DNA of 64,000 bases, from positions 1 to 64,000 of the forward strand of contig NZ_JAFFSX010000025.1 in assembly GCF_017948485.1 (NCBI RefSeq). The letters run 5' to 3'. This DNA is from Streptomyces sp. GESEQ-35 (lineage in GTDB: Bacteria > Actinomycetota > Actinomycetes > Streptomycetales > Streptomycetaceae). This document shows positions 35,383-44,079 of this stretch, piece by piece. Position 1 is the first letter of the stretch, and each line of letters begins with the position of its first letter. The notes under the pieces were generated by a model that saw only the letters and a list, made by a program, of their open reading frames with translations, was not told the DNA's origin and did no database searches. A program made the translations under genes and the position numbers.

Positions 35383-36216
35383 TTGGAGTCCCGTCCGCTG
35401 CGCTATTTCGTCGCCGTCGCCGAGGAGCTCAACTTCGCCCGCGCCGCCGAGCGGTTGGGCATCTCCCCGCCGCCCCTCTCCCGCGCCATCCGCCAGTTGG
35501 AGACGGACCTGGGCGTCACCCTCTTCGAGCGGACCACCCACCGTGTGGCCCTCACACCGGCCGGCACAGTGCTCCTCGACGAGGCACGGGACGCCCTGGA
35601 CTCCCTGGAGGCCGCCGGACGCCGGGCACAGCGCGCGGCCGCCCCGGAGCCCAAGCTGATCCTGGCCGTCAAGGCCGACGGGGACGGAGGGCTGCTGGAG
35701 CCGATTCTGGCGCGCTTCGGTTCCGAGCAGGCGGCCGTACCGGTCTCGGTCCAGCTGTGCGGCTGGCTCGAACAGCCTCGGCTGCTGCGCCTGGGCGAAG
35801 CCGACGCGGCCCTGATCTACGAACCGTTCGACCGCACCGGCCTGGACAGCGAGCCGCTGGCCACCGAGCCACGGGTCGCGGCCCTCGCCACCACCCATCC
35901 GCTCGCCGACCGGGACCGCCTGGCCCTCGCCGACCTCGGCCTGGACTCCGGCACCGTGCACCAGTTCCTGAGCGAGATCCGCGGCAGGGGCCGCGACCTC
36001 GCCCAACTGCTCACGCTCGCAGGACTGGGCGAGGTCGTCCCGCTGCTGCCCGCCTCCGTCGCCGACCGCTATCCGCGCCCCGGGGTCGTCTACCGGCCGG
36101 TCACGGACGCACCGCCCGCCGTTCTCGTCATCGCCTGGCCGCAGCAGTCACGTTCGAGGGCCACGGCGGCACTCGTCCGGGCCGCCACGAGCGTGGCCGA
36201 GGGAGACCGGCGCTGA
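35383..36216 (+). CDS. LysR-family transcriptional regulator
   Basis: A 277-aa LysR regulator starting at TTG 35383, which follows AGGGAGAG. It has the N-terminal helix-turn-helix (PLRYFVAVAEELNFARAAERLGISPPPLSRAIRQLE) and a LysR substrate domain with the usual LFERTTHRVALTPAG linker. It is divergent from the NmrA-like gene, which it probably controls. Confidence 0.9.
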   Translation: MESRPLRYFVAVAEELNFARAAERLGISPPPLSRAIRQLETDLGVTLFERTTHRVALTPAGTVLLDEARDALDSLEAAGRRAQRAAAPEPKLILAVKADGDGGLLEPILARFGSEQAAVPVSVQLCGWLEQPRLLRLGEADAALIYEPFDRTGLDSEPLATEPRVAALATTHPLADRDRLALADLGLDSGTVHQFLSEIRGRGRDLAQLLTLAGLGEVVPLLPASVADRYPRPGVVYRPVTDAPPAVLVIAWPQQSRSRATAALVRAATSVAEGDRR

Positions 36217-36241
36217 GGTCCCCCACGGCCGCCGCCCCGGC

Positions 36242-38389
36242 TCACCCCGTCGCGTCCACCAACGCCAGCTCGTGCAACCGCTCCGGTGGGCCCGGGCGGG
36301 CGTAGTACCACCCCTGTGCCGTGTCGCAGCCCAGTATCCGCAGCTGTTCGGCCTGCGCGCCCGTCTCCACGCCCTCCACCGTCACCGAGAGGTTCAGGCC
36401 GTGGGCGAGAGAAACGATCCCCTCGACGATCTTGAGGTCGACGGGATCCGCCGGGAAGCGCTGCATGCTCTGGGTGAAGGACCGGTCCAGCTTGAGGATG
36501 CTCACCGGCAGCCGGCGCAGGTTGGCGAGGTTCGAGTAACCGGTACCGAAGTCGTCCAGGGCGATGTCGACGCCCATTTCGGCCAGCCGGCGCAGCGGCT
36601 TGAGCAGGTCGTCGTCGGCGCCGATCAGCGCCGACTCGGTCACCTCCAGGCACAGCGCGTCCGGCGCGACGCCCGCGCGCTCCAGGATGTCGACGGTGTC
36701 CTGGACGAGCCCGGGGTGGGTCAGCTGGCAGGGCGAGAGATTCACGTTGATGCGCAGCGGGCCACCGGCTCCGGTCGCGCCGTACCGTTCCCGCCACTCG
36801 CGGGCCTGGCGCACCGACTGCTCCAGCACCCACCGCCCCAGCGGAACGATCAGCCCCGTGTGCTCGGCGAGCGGGATGAACCGGTCGGGGCCGAGCACGC
36901 CGTGCTGCGGATGCAGCCAGCGCACCAGGGCCTCGGCGCCACGGACACTGCCGTCGCCGAGGTGGACCAGCGGCTGGTACTCGATGAAGAACTCGCCGCG
37001 GTCCAGGGCCGTCGGCAGCGCCGTGGTGAGTCCGTGCCGGGTGATGGCGCGGGCGTCGGCCTCGGCGTCGGCCAGCTCGAAGCGGTTGCCGCCCGCCGAC
37101 TTGGCCCGGTACATGGTGATGTCCGCGCTGCGCAGCACCTCGGCCGCGCTCCGCTCCCCCGCCGGCCCCTCGACGATGCCGATGCTGCCGCGCACGGTCA
37201 GCTCACGGCCGTCGACGCTGACCGGGGCGACCAGCGCGTTCATGATGCGCCCGGCGAGCTCGTCGACCTCGCGCTCGGTGTCCGGGCCGATGGTCAGCGC
37301 CACGAACTCGTCGCCGCCGAGCCGGGCGACCATCTCGCCCGGCGCGGTCGCGCAGGACTGTAGCCGGTCGGCGACCTCGACGAGCAGCCGGTCGCCCGCC
37401 GCGTGACCGAGGCTGTCGTTGATGGTCTTGAAACCGTCGAGGTCGAGATAGCACAGACCGAAGCGCTGGCCCTCGCCCGCGCCGCCCAGCGCCTTCTCCA
37501 ACCGCTCGAAGAACAGCGTGCGGTTGGGCAGTCCGGTCAGGGCGTCGTGCGTCGCCTCGTAGCGCAGCCGGAGGTTCAGCAGCCGCCGCTCGGTGGTGTC
37601 CTCCATGAGGGCGAGCTGGTACTCGGGGTTGCCGTCCGGGTCGCGGAGCAGCGAGACCGTCAGATTGGTCCACAGGACCGTTCCGTCGGGGCGGTAGAAC
37701 GCCTTCTCCACGTGGTAGTGCTCGCGCTGGCCACTCACGAGTTCCTCGTACAGCCGCCAGACCTGGGGCGCGTCCTCAGGGTGGGTCCACTCCATGACGT
37801 TGCGGGTGCGCACCGTCTGTTCGGCGCCGCCGAACATGCGCACCAACGCCCCGTTGACCTGAAGTATGTTGCCCTCCAGGTCGGCGATGCCGATCCCTAT
37901 GGCGGCGCCCTCGAAGACCGCGCGGAAGCGGGCCTCGGTCGCGTGCAGGGCCTGCGCGACCACGCCCTGCGCCTTCAGGGCGGCCGAGGAGATCGCTTCC
38001 TGCTCGGTGAGGGTCCGCTCGCGCAGCGCCGCGGCGAACCCGGCGGCCATCCCGTGCTGCAACCGCGAGGCACGCGCCCGCAGTTGCTCCTTGGGGCCGT
38101 CCTCGCCGCAGTAGAGCACCAGGTAGGCGTCCACGCAGTCCAAGGTGCGGCTGAGCACCTCCGGGTCGGTGCAGTGCACGGCGACCAGCGTGGCGCCCAC
38201 CGCCCTCGCCTCGTCCGCGTCGAAGACCCTGGCCCGCAGTGCCTCGCTCAACCGCCGGGCCAGCGGCAGCAGTTGCTCCTCGAGCTCGGGCCGGGTCAGC
38301 GACGTGGAGGTCACCGGGAACACCGCCCGGCTCCAGATCGTCGCGAACCTGCGCAGTCTGTCCTCCGGCCCGTCCGGCTCCGCGCTCAC
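36242..38389 (-). CDS. rmdA: PAS-GGDEF-EAL cyclic-di-GMP enzyme (RmdA-like)
   Basis: A 715-aa signalling protein. Order: helical N-terminal region (1-145), PAS/PAC (about 150-270), GGDEF domain (about 275-435; intact GGDEF at 358-362, no RxxD inhibitory site upstream), EAL domain (about 455-710; EALVRW at 486, EVTES and DDFGTGYSN at 612-620 all intact). Both cyclase and phosphodiesterase activity are chemically possible. The domain order and its neighbours match RmdA of S. coelicolor (SCO0928, from memory), a c-di-GMP phosphodiesterase affecting development. GTG 38389 overlaps the methyltransferase stop as GTGA. Confidence 0.88.
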   Translation of the reverse strand: MSAEPDGPEDRLRRFATIWSRAVFPVTSTSLTRPELEEQLLPLARRLSEALRARVFDADEARAVGATLVAVHCTDPEVLSRTLDCVDAYLVLYCGEDGPKEQLRARASRLQHGMAAGFAAALRERTLTEQEAISSAALKAQGVVAQALHATEARFRAVFEGAAIGIGIADLEGNILQVNGALVRMFGGAEQTVRTRNVMEWTHPEDAPQVWRLYEELVSGQREHYHVEKAFYRPDGTVLWTNLTVSLLRDPDGNPEYQLALMEDTTERRLLNLRLRYEATHDALTGLPNRTLFFERLEKALGGAGEGQRFGLCYLDLDGFKTINDSLGHAAGDRLLVEVADRLQSCATAPGEMVARLGGDEFVALTIGPDTEREVDELAGRIMNALVAPVSVDGRELTVRGSIGIVEGPAGERSAAEVLRSADITMYRAKSAGGNRFELADAEADARAITRHGLTTALPTALDRGEFFIEYQPLVHLGDGSVRGAEALVRWLHPQHGVLGPDRFIPLAEHTGLIVPLGRWVLEQSVRQAREWRERYGATGAGGPLRINVNLSPCQLTHPGLVQDTVDILERAGVAPDALCLEVTESALIGADDDLLKPLRRLAEMGVDIALDDFGTGYSNLANLRRLPVSILKLDRSFTQSMQRFPADPVDLKIVEGIVSLAHGLNLSVTVEGVETGAQAEQLRILGCDTAQGWYYARPGPPERLHELALVDATG

Positions 38390-39198
38390 GCGGTGCGCCC
38401 CACGCCGGCGAAACCGGAGAAGGCATACGGATCCTCGTCCTCCGGCGCGGTGTCCGGCCGCCAGCGCGGCATAGGCACCAGTCCGGGTTCCACCATGTCG
38501 TACCCCTCGAAGAACCGCGCGATCTCGTCGCGCGAGCGCATGATCAGCGGGTTGCGAATGTCCTTGTATACGCCCACCGTGCCCTCGGCCCGCTCCGGCG
38601 GAAGAGGGATTCCCTCGTACGAGGCATGTGTGAGGATCAGCAGGCTGCCGGGCGGAAGCGCGTCGCGCAGCTCGGCCACCGCTCCGTACGGGTCGTCCTC
38701 GTCTTCCACGAAGTGCAGTATGGCAACGAGAAGCAGCGCCACTGGGCGGTTCAGGTCGATCAGCCGCTGTACTTCCGCAGCGGCAAGGATCTCCTGGGGC
38801 TTGCGGAGGTCGGCCGCGACCACGCCGGTGCCGGTGTTGCCCTCGAGCACCGCCTGACCGTGCGCCACGGCCACCGGGTCGTGGTCGACGTACACGACCT
38901 GCGCACCCGGGCTCGCCGCCTGGGCCACCTCGTGGACGTTGCCGAAGGTCGGGATGCCGGAGCCGATGTCCAGGAACTGGGTGATGCCCTCATCCAGGGC
39001 GAAGCGCACCGCACGACGCATGAACGCCCTGTTCGCCTGCATGATTTTGGGAAGCCCCGGCATGAACTCCATGGCCCTGCGGGCCGCCTCGCGGTCGATC
39101 TCGAAGTTGTGCGAACCGCCCAGGTAGAAGTCGTAGATCCGGGACACGCTCGGCACCGAGATGTCGATGCCACGTGGGGCCCAGGCGGGACGCTCCAT
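38386..39198 (-). CDS. SAM-dependent methyltransferase (Methyltransf_19/DUF574)
   Basis: A 270-aa methyltransferase of an actinobacteria-specific family. It opens with the family signature SVSRIYDFYLGGSHNFEIDREAA; the SAM site is FLDIGSGIPTFGNVHE, and VVYVDHDPVAVAHG is the acidic-loop strand. The substrate is not known for the family. ATG 39198 is preferred because GGAGAG sits just before it; TTG 39210 is an alternative. The stop overlaps the GGDEF/EAL gene start, so the two proteins are co-translated. Confidence 0.88.
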   Translation of the reverse strand: MERPAWAPRGIDISVPSVSRIYDFYLGGSHNFEIDREAARRAMEFMPGLPKIMQANRAFMRRAVRFALDEGITQFLDIGSGIPTFGNVHEVAQAASPGAQVVYVDHDPVAVAHGQAVLEGNTGTGVVAADLRKPQEILAAAEVQRLIDLNRPVALLLVAILHFVEDEDDPYGAVAELRDALPPGSLLILTHASYEGIPLPPERAEGTVGVYKDIRNPLIMRSRDEIARFFEGYDMVEPGLVPMPRWRPDTAPEDEDPYAFSGFAGVGRTA

Positions 39199-39512
39199 CA
39201 ATCTCTCCAAGGCGTAGGCGATCCGGTGTTCGAGCTGAGGCTACTGATCGCCCGCCAAAGGAGCGAGCCGAAACGGAAATTGACCGTCCGTTCCCGGTCA
39301 CTGCCTGCGGCACGTGCCGAATTGATGCCCTGTACTGCGCCTACGAAAAGTATCCGAGGCATTCCGGAGAGTTCCCAAGAGCTGCGACGCATGGTGAAGA
39401 GTCACGAAGAGTGTGAAGAGATGTGGTGAATCGCCACAAAACCGGTCCGCCCCCTCCGTTCGGTGCGGAGGGGGCGGAACCGGGGTTCGCGGCGGAAGCC
39501 GGAAGGCCGTGC
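39199..39512. other. 314-bp gap: methyltransferase promoter side and terminator
   Basis: Holds the upstream region of the methyltransferase (AT-richer around 39260-39430, with GAAGAG/GAGAAG-like repeats near 39395-39420) and, at its right end, the strong hairpin at 39447-39477. No gene-like reading frame with Streptomyces codon bias was seen. Confidence 0.6.
39447..39477 (-). terminator. Hairpin terminator of the repeat lipoprotein gene
   Basis: CCGCCCCCTCCG pairs perfectly with CGGAGGGGGCGG (12 bp, 7-nt loop), 35 nt downstream of the lipoprotein stop at 39513. Confidence 0.8.
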
Positions 39513-40490
39513 TCAGCCCTTCACGGCCTTTCCGTCGGGCGCAACGGCGTACCAAGTACCGCCTACACCCTGGCCGTTGGTGTCACCGGGCTTCTTGTCG
39601 CCGGCGAAGGTGTAGATCGGCACACAGTCGATGGTCTGCTGCTTCAGTCCGTCGGGCCGGTCGAAGACCACGTAACCCTGACCCGTGGGACCGGACCCCT
39701 TCAGATCGATGCCCTTGGTGTCCGCGGCGTCGACCGGCTTGATGACCGGCCACTTCTCCAGACACGCGTCGGTGCACGCCGTCTTCATCGGCCAGGGCGA
39801 GTCCTTCAGGAAGCGGTAGACCGTGTGGCCGTTCTTGTCGACCACGATCTCGCCCAGGGTGGGGTCCTCACGGGTGGACAGCCCCGGCAGGTCGGCCTGC
39901 TCGGCCTCACCGCCCTCCGCGGCCTCACCGCCCTGCTGGGCCTTCTTGCCGTCGGCCGCCAGCGCGTACCACTTGCCGCCCACGCCCTGGCCCTTGACGT
40001 CGCCGGCCGTGGTGTCCTTCGCGTACCGGTACGCCGGCCAGCCGCCGACGGTCAGCTGCTTGGTGCCGTCGGCGCGGGTGACCTCGCCGAGCAGCGCCTT
40101 GTCGATGCCCGCGCCGGCTGTGGCGTCGCCCGCCGGAACCGGCGGCCAGGTGGTGGCGCAGTCGCCGTCGCAGTTCGACTTCGGCGGCTCGGCGGTGTCC
40201 TGGTCGAATCGGTACAGGGTCATGCCCGCGCCGTCGGTCACCATGTTGCCGACCTCCGCGTTGGCGGAGACGGCCAACTGACCTGCGGCACTGGCCTGGT
40301 TCGCGTTGCTCTGCTCGTTCTGGGCGCCGGTTCCGAGGCCGGTGCCGGCGGTTCCGTAGTCACCGGCCGCGGCCGTGGCACCCACGTTCTGACTGCTGGA
40401 CGGCGCGCTTTCCTGACCGCACGCCGTCGTCAGCGCCAGCACAGCCGCAGCGCTCGCCACGAGTGAGGCGCTCCGCCAGGAGGTCTTCAT
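39513..40490 (-). CDS. SCO0930-family lipoprotein with duplicated secreted repeat
   Basis: A 325-aa exported protein. The N terminus has a signal peptide ending in LALTTACGQ, a lipobox-like site. Two related copies of about 100 residues follow: each has a VYRF/LYRF strand, a CxxxC...WP motif (CDGDCATTWPP and CTDACLEKWPV), a WPAYRYAKD or VPIYTFAGD strand, and a GQGVGGKWYALAADGK or GQGVGGTWYAVAPDGK end. This is the PF03640 secreted repeat, of unknown function. ATG 40490 follows GGGAG; longer starts exist. Divergent from the proline-rich gene, from which 285 bp separate it. Confidence 0.88.
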   Translation of the reverse strand: MKTSWRSASLVASAAAVLALTTACGQESAPSSSQNVGATAAAGDYGTAGTGLGTGAQNEQSNANQASAAGQLAVSANAEVGNMVTDGAGMTLYRFDQDTAEPPKSNCDGDCATTWPPVPAGDATAGAGIDKALLGEVTRADGTKQLTVGGWPAYRYAKDTTAGDVKGQGVGGKWYALAADGKKAQQGGEAAEGGEAEQADLPGLSTREDPTLGEIVVDKNGHTVYRFLKDSPWPMKTACTDACLEKWPVIKPVDAADTKGIDLKGSGPTGQGYVVFDRPDGLKQQTIDCVPIYTFAGDKKPGDTNGQGVGGTWYAVAPDGKAVKG

Positions 40491-40775
40491 CTTCAACTCC
40501 CAGATCATCGCAAGGATGTTGCAGCGCTCTGCTGCGCCGCGCACGGTCCTAGGTACGAACGGTGACGGTCGTTGTGTTCAACCGCCTCGCGGATTTCTTT
40601 CCGAAACCTGTGCCACACCCCGCCCGCGACCTGTGACACTGCCGCGCCGTCGCTCGCATGAGCGTGCGGATCACCGGACATGCGAGCGTGGGCTGATCAA
40701 ACCGGTCAACCCGGCCTGTCCCTCCTTCGGGGCAATCCCCGGGCGCTCTGGCGTGCACCGGGTGCGCAAGGGCCC

Positions 40776-41378
40776 ATGATCTTGGTCGTGCATGGACCCG
40801 AACCGACTCAAGGCGCCGTTGCCGTACGGGTGTTGTCCCTGGTCACGCTGGCATGGCTGCTCGTCGGCGCCCCGGCGGGCACGGCGGTCGCCGACACCTG
40901 CGCGTACGCCTCGACGGGCCCGGGCGGCGCGGAGGCGGTGGCAGTCGTGGGCAGCGCCACGTGGCCCACCCCCCCGTCGTGCCCGACGCCCACGCCTACG
41001 CCGTCTCCCACGCCGACGCCGACACCAACGCCGACCCCGACACCGAAGCCGCCGAAGCCCACGCCCACCCCTGCTCCGAAGCCACCTCCGAAGCCGCGGC
41101 CGCCTGCCCCCGAACCGCCGCCCGCACCTCCGCCGCCGGCTCCGCGGCCCGCGGCCCCGCGCCCGCAGCCGACACCCCCGCCCACACCCACACCCACACC
41201 CACACCGACGCCGTCGGCCAAGCCGACCCCGCGTGCGTCCGTAACCCCGGTGAGCTATCCGGAGTACCACACGGCGCCGCACAGGCGGCCGACGCACAGT
41301 GCTCCGTCGCCGCTCACCTTCGTCCTGCTCATCACCGTGCCCGCGGCTGTCGCCGTCGCCGCGCTGCGTCCGCGCTGA
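40776..41378 (+). CDS. Proline/threonine-rich secreted membrane-anchored protein
   Basis: A protein of about 200 aa. A signal peptide (LSLVTLAWLLVGAPAGTAVA) is followed by a short Cys-containing head, then about 100 residues of PTPTP and PKPP repeats (40980-41225), and a C-terminal hydrophobic helix (LTFVLLITVPAAVAVAALR) ending in Arg. This is the layout of a wall-spanning stalk protein. The start is uncertain: ATG 40776 is used; GTG 40830 would put the signal peptide right at the N terminus. It ends 16 bp before the DUF4239 gene, likely cotranscribed. Confidence 0.7.
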   Translation: MILVVHGPEPTQGAVAVRVLSLVTLAWLLVGAPAGTAVADTCAYASTGPGGAEAVAVVGSATWPTPPSCPTPTPTPSPTPTPTPTPTPTPKPPKPTPTPAPKPPPKPRPPAPEPPPAPPPPAPRPAAPRPQPTPPPTPTPTPTPTPSAKPTPRASVTPVSYPEYHTAPHRRPTHSAPSPLTFVLLITVPAAVAVAALRPR

Positions 41379-41394
41379 TCCCTGGAGGCATCTC

Positions 41395-42159
41395 TTGCCG
41401 GAATGGCTTGTTCTCACCTTCGCGATGCTGGCCGTCTGCGCCGTGGTGGTGATCATCACCGTCGTTCGCCACAACACCGCGGCGGTTGACGAGGATCCCA
41501 ACGAGACTCCCGACGTCATCGAGTACATGACGATGTGGATCGGCGTGGTGTACGCCATCGTCCTGGGCCTGGCCATCGCGGGCGTCTGGGAGGGGCGCAG
41601 CGCCGCGCAGGACCACGTCCAGGCCGAGGCGGTCGCCCTGCACGAGATCTCGGAACGCGTCCGGGTCTATCCCCCAGACGTCCGTAACCGCATTCGGGAC
41701 GATGTCAACACCTATGTCGGACACGTCGTGACCACCGAGTGGAAGGAGATGTCCGACGACGGCAAGGTCACCGAGCGCGGCACCGAGCTCCTCGACCGCA
41801 TCCGCCGGGACGTCACCGACTACGAGCCGAAGACGGACTTCGAGGCCCAGGCCTACCAGCCGCTCGTCGACCAGGTCACCGCGGCGGACCAGGCGCGCAG
41901 CGCCCGCGCCAGCTCGACCGGGGAGACGATGCCGGGCGTGGTGTGGTTCGGGCTGATCGCCGGGGCCGTGGTCACGATCGGGATGATCTTCGCCCTACAG
42001 ATCCGGCGCACGGCACGCGAGCTGATCCTCGCCGGGCTGTTCTCGGCGCTGATCGCCTTCCTGCTCTTCCTCATCTGGGACTTCGACGCGCCCTACAGCC
42101 GGGGTGTCACGGCGTCCGCCGATCCGTTCCTGGACCTCTTCCCGAACGTCGACGGCTGA
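41395..42159 (+). CDS. DUF4239 (bestrophin-like) membrane protein
   Basis: A 254-aa membrane protein: helices at about 4-22, 45-65, 183-203 and 210-230, separated by a soluble helical loop with AQDHVQAEAVALHEISERV, the family hallmark. DUF4239 proteins are compared with bestrophin-type channels, but no function is established. TTG 41395 follows GGAGG by 6 nt, which decides the start. The gene directly follows the proline-rich protein gene. Confidence 0.82.
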   Translation: MPEWLVLTFAMLAVCAVVVIITVVRHNTAAVDEDPNETPDVIEYMTMWIGVVYAIVLGLAIAGVWEGRSAAQDHVQAEAVALHEISERVRVYPPDVRNRIRDDVNTYVGHVVTTEWKEMSDDGKVTERGTELLDRIRRDVTDYEPKTDFEAQAYQPLVDQVTAADQARSARASSTGETMPGVVWFGLIAGAVVTIGMIFALQIRRTARELILAGLFSALIAFLLFLIWDFDAPYSRGVTASADPFLDLFPNVDG

Positions 42160-42379
42160 CGAGCCGCCACCCGGCAGCCCCTCGGGGGGCGGTCGCCACG
42201 CCGCGGCTGTCCCCCGACCGCAGGAACGCCGTCCCCTGTGCGGCCCACACGATTACCCCATTCGCGCGACAGCGATCGCGCCGCCGCATACACCTTCCTA
42301 GCGTTTCGATCGTCGAGGTGCATTTCCGGCGCAAGCGGAAAAGGTCCGCAGCTGCTCCTCGGGGACCGGAGGTTCCACC

Positions 42380-42877
42380 ATGCACGCGATACGCGTCGCT
42401 TCGGCCGCATTGCTGGGCGCCACCGCCCTGGCTCTGGCCGCTCCCGCAGCCCACGCCCGCGGTGACGAGTACACCGGCTTCCGGGCCAGCGTGGCACCGA
42501 CGAGCATCGCGGCCGGCGGGCAGGTGAGCCTGCGCGTCATCGGCTGCGACCAGGACGTGTACGTGTCCTCGGGGGTCTTCGACACGGTGACGATCCGAAG
42601 AGGCCAGACGTCGGCAACGGCCGCGGTCGACTGGGACGCGAAAGAGGGCGCCGTGTACTCGGTGAAGTTCAGCTGCGGCACCTTCTGGCAGGAAGTGGAC
42701 CTCACCATCGCCGGTGGCCGCCCGAGCCACCCGCCGCGGGGCGTGCACGCCGGTGAGGGCGGCAGTGTCGCCGGGTTCGACCTCCAGGAGATCGGGCTGG
42801 GCCTCGCGCTCATCGCGGGCTCGGTCGGAGCGGCGTACCACTTCTCACGACGTCGCACGGGCGAGGACGGCGCCTGA
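42380..42877 (+). CDS. Secreted tail-anchored protein with a small beta domain
   Basis: A 165-aa exported protein of unknown function. Residues 1-27 are a signal peptide ending AHA; residues about 30-115 form a likely Ig-like beta domain with two Cys (VIGCDQDVYVSS and KFSCGTFW); a linker is followed by a C-terminal membrane helix (GLGLALIAGSVGAAYHF) and SRRR tail. GGAGG stands before the ATG. The same architecture, including the Cys pair (VDGCPNGG, VNCSGS), recurs in the convergent gene at 42991, so they look like paralogues. No LPXTG sorting motif is seen. Confidence 0.82.
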   Translation: MHAIRVASAALLGATALALAAPAAHARGDEYTGFRASVAPTSIAAGGQVSLRVIGCDQDVYVSSGVFDTVTIRRGQTSATAAVDWDAKEGAVYSVKFSCGTFWQEVDLTIAGGRPSHPPRGVHAGEGGSVAGFDLQEIGLGLALIAGSVGAAYHFSRRRTGEDGA

Positions 42878-42894
42878 CCGCATCCCACCCGCAC

Positions 42895-42938
42895 AGGCCT
42901 TCGCCCCGGATCCCGAGAAGGGACCGGGGCGAAGGCCT
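42895..42938. terminator. Very strong bidirectional hairpin terminator
   Basis: AGGCCTTCGCCCCGG pairs perfectly with its complement (42895-42909 with 42924-42938), plus an inner TCCC/GGGA stem and a GAGAA loop, giving 19 paired bases. Lies between the two convergent secreted-protein genes. Confidence 0.88.
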
Positions 42939-42990
42939 GCGGGTGCGATCGGAACGCCGGGGAGATTGGGTCAGATCTCCTTACGGCGGT

Positions 42991-43746
42991 TCAGATCTGC
43001 TTCTCTGACCGGCGGCGCATCCAGAACACCCCGCCGCCGATGACGGCCGCGGCCACCAGCCCGCCGCCGATGACCATGTCGGTCGGCGTCGCTCCGATGG
43101 AGCTGCTGCCGCCGATACCGCCGCGCACACCGCCGATGACGGTGAAGGCGTTCGGCCTGGTGAGGGTGGAGCCGGAGCAGTTGACGGTGATGTCGTACGA
43201 GCCGGGACGCGCATTGCTGTCGATGGTCGCGGAACCCCTCGACGTGTCGTTGGCGCCTCTGATCGGTACGAGCCTCGCTCTCGGGAAGGCACGGGACGTC
43301 ATGGTGCCGCCATTGGGGCAGCCATCGACCGTGACCGTCAGGTGACCGCCTCGGGGGATGACGCTGGGCAGCGCGACGATATTGCTCGGGAAGAAGCGGC
43401 CATTACCACCGTGACCACCGTGGCCGCCGTGGCCGCCGTGGCCGCCGCCATTGCCGCCGAACCCACCGCCATTCCCGCCGAAGCCACCGCCGTTGCCGCC
43501 GAAGCCACCGCCATTCCCGCCGAACCCACCGCCGTGATCGCGTCCGTCTCCGCCGAAGCCATTGCCGGGATCGCGGCCGTCTCCGCCGAAGCCACCGCCA
43601 AGATCGCCACCATTGCCGCCGAACCCGCCGCTGCTGTCGCCGCCGCTGGGGTCGTTCATGCCGTCCCAGGCGATGGCCGTGGGAGCGGCGAGCCCGAGGA
43701 CGGCGACCGCGGCGACCGAGGCCGCCAGGGCACGAGTAGTACGCAT
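42991..43746 (-). CDS. Glycine-rich secreted tail-anchored protein
   Basis: A 251-aa exported protein. Signal peptide (1-28, ending AIA), then about 90 residues of Gly/Asn/Asp/His-rich repeats (GGFGGNG units, then HGG units), an Ig-like beta domain (about 125-215, two Cys), and a C-terminal helix (DMVIGGGLVAAAVIGGGVFWM) with an RRRSEK tail. It is a paralogue of the product at 42380 with the repeat inserted after the signal peptide. GGAGGA precedes ATG 43746. A surface or wall role is likely; the nearby class F sortase could act on some surface partner, but no LPXTG is seen here. Confidence 0.82.
   Translation of the reverse strand: MRTTRALAASVAAVAVLGLAAPTAIAWDGMNDPSGGDSSGGFGGNGGDLGGGFGGDGRDPGNGFGGDGRDHGGGFGGNGGGFGGNGGGFGGNGGGFGGNGGGHGGHGGHGGHGGNGRFFPSNIVALPSVIPRGGHLTVTVDGCPNGGTMTSRAFPRARLVPIRGANDTSRGSATIDSNARPGSYDITVNCSGSTLTRPNAFTVIGGVRGGIGGSSSIGATPTDMVIGGGLVAAAVIGGGVFWMRRRSEKQI
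43407..43640 (-). repeat. Coding minisatellite (glycine-rich repeats)
   Basis: 9-nt units encoding HGG (about 43407-43442), then 21-nt units encoding GGFGGNG (about 43443-43530) and diverged 30-nt-scale units encoding GGFGGDGRD (to about 43640). Repeat number is likely to vary between strains. Confidence 0.8.
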
Positions 43747-44079
43747 GTGATCCTCCGCGGAAGACGCCCCGGGACCCGTCCCCGGTCGATCGGCGAGAAA
43801 GCGCCTCCCAGATAGACCCTCAGTTGCTGTGCACGTGCCCGCATTTCGAGAATGGTCCGTCCTGGTGAGAAGACACGCCGAAGGAAAACCACACAATCGG
43901 ATATTGTCGCAGGTCACGGACCGTCAGAAAATTCCTGTTCACGGCGACTCGGATGGCGCACGACATGGGCGTGCGGGCCACCCATTCGCATCTGCCCCGT
44001 CGCTGGCCGAGTCCGCGGGACTTAGCGTTCTCCTATGCGCTATTGACGTGGCGACGGCCGCGTCGAGAGGGGAAGTCGA
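43747..44079. other. 333-bp divergent promoter region of the Gly-rich protein and sortase genes
   Basis: No gene is seen. GC drops around 43840-43960. It contains the dyad ACAAT-N5-ATTGT at 43893-43907 and further AT-rich patches suitable for promoters in both directions. Confidence 0.6.
43893..43907. promoter_or_regulatory. Dyad ACAAT-N5-ATTGT, candidate operator
   Basis: A 5+5 bp inverted repeat in the AT-rich centre of the divergent region upstream of the sortase gene. Regulator unknown. Confidence 0.35.

Noticed and set aside
40980..41230. CCGACGCC-type repeats considered as a noncoding minisatellite or CRISPR-like array
   Set aside because: They encode an in-frame PTP/PKP stalk between a signal peptide and a membrane helix; no spacers.
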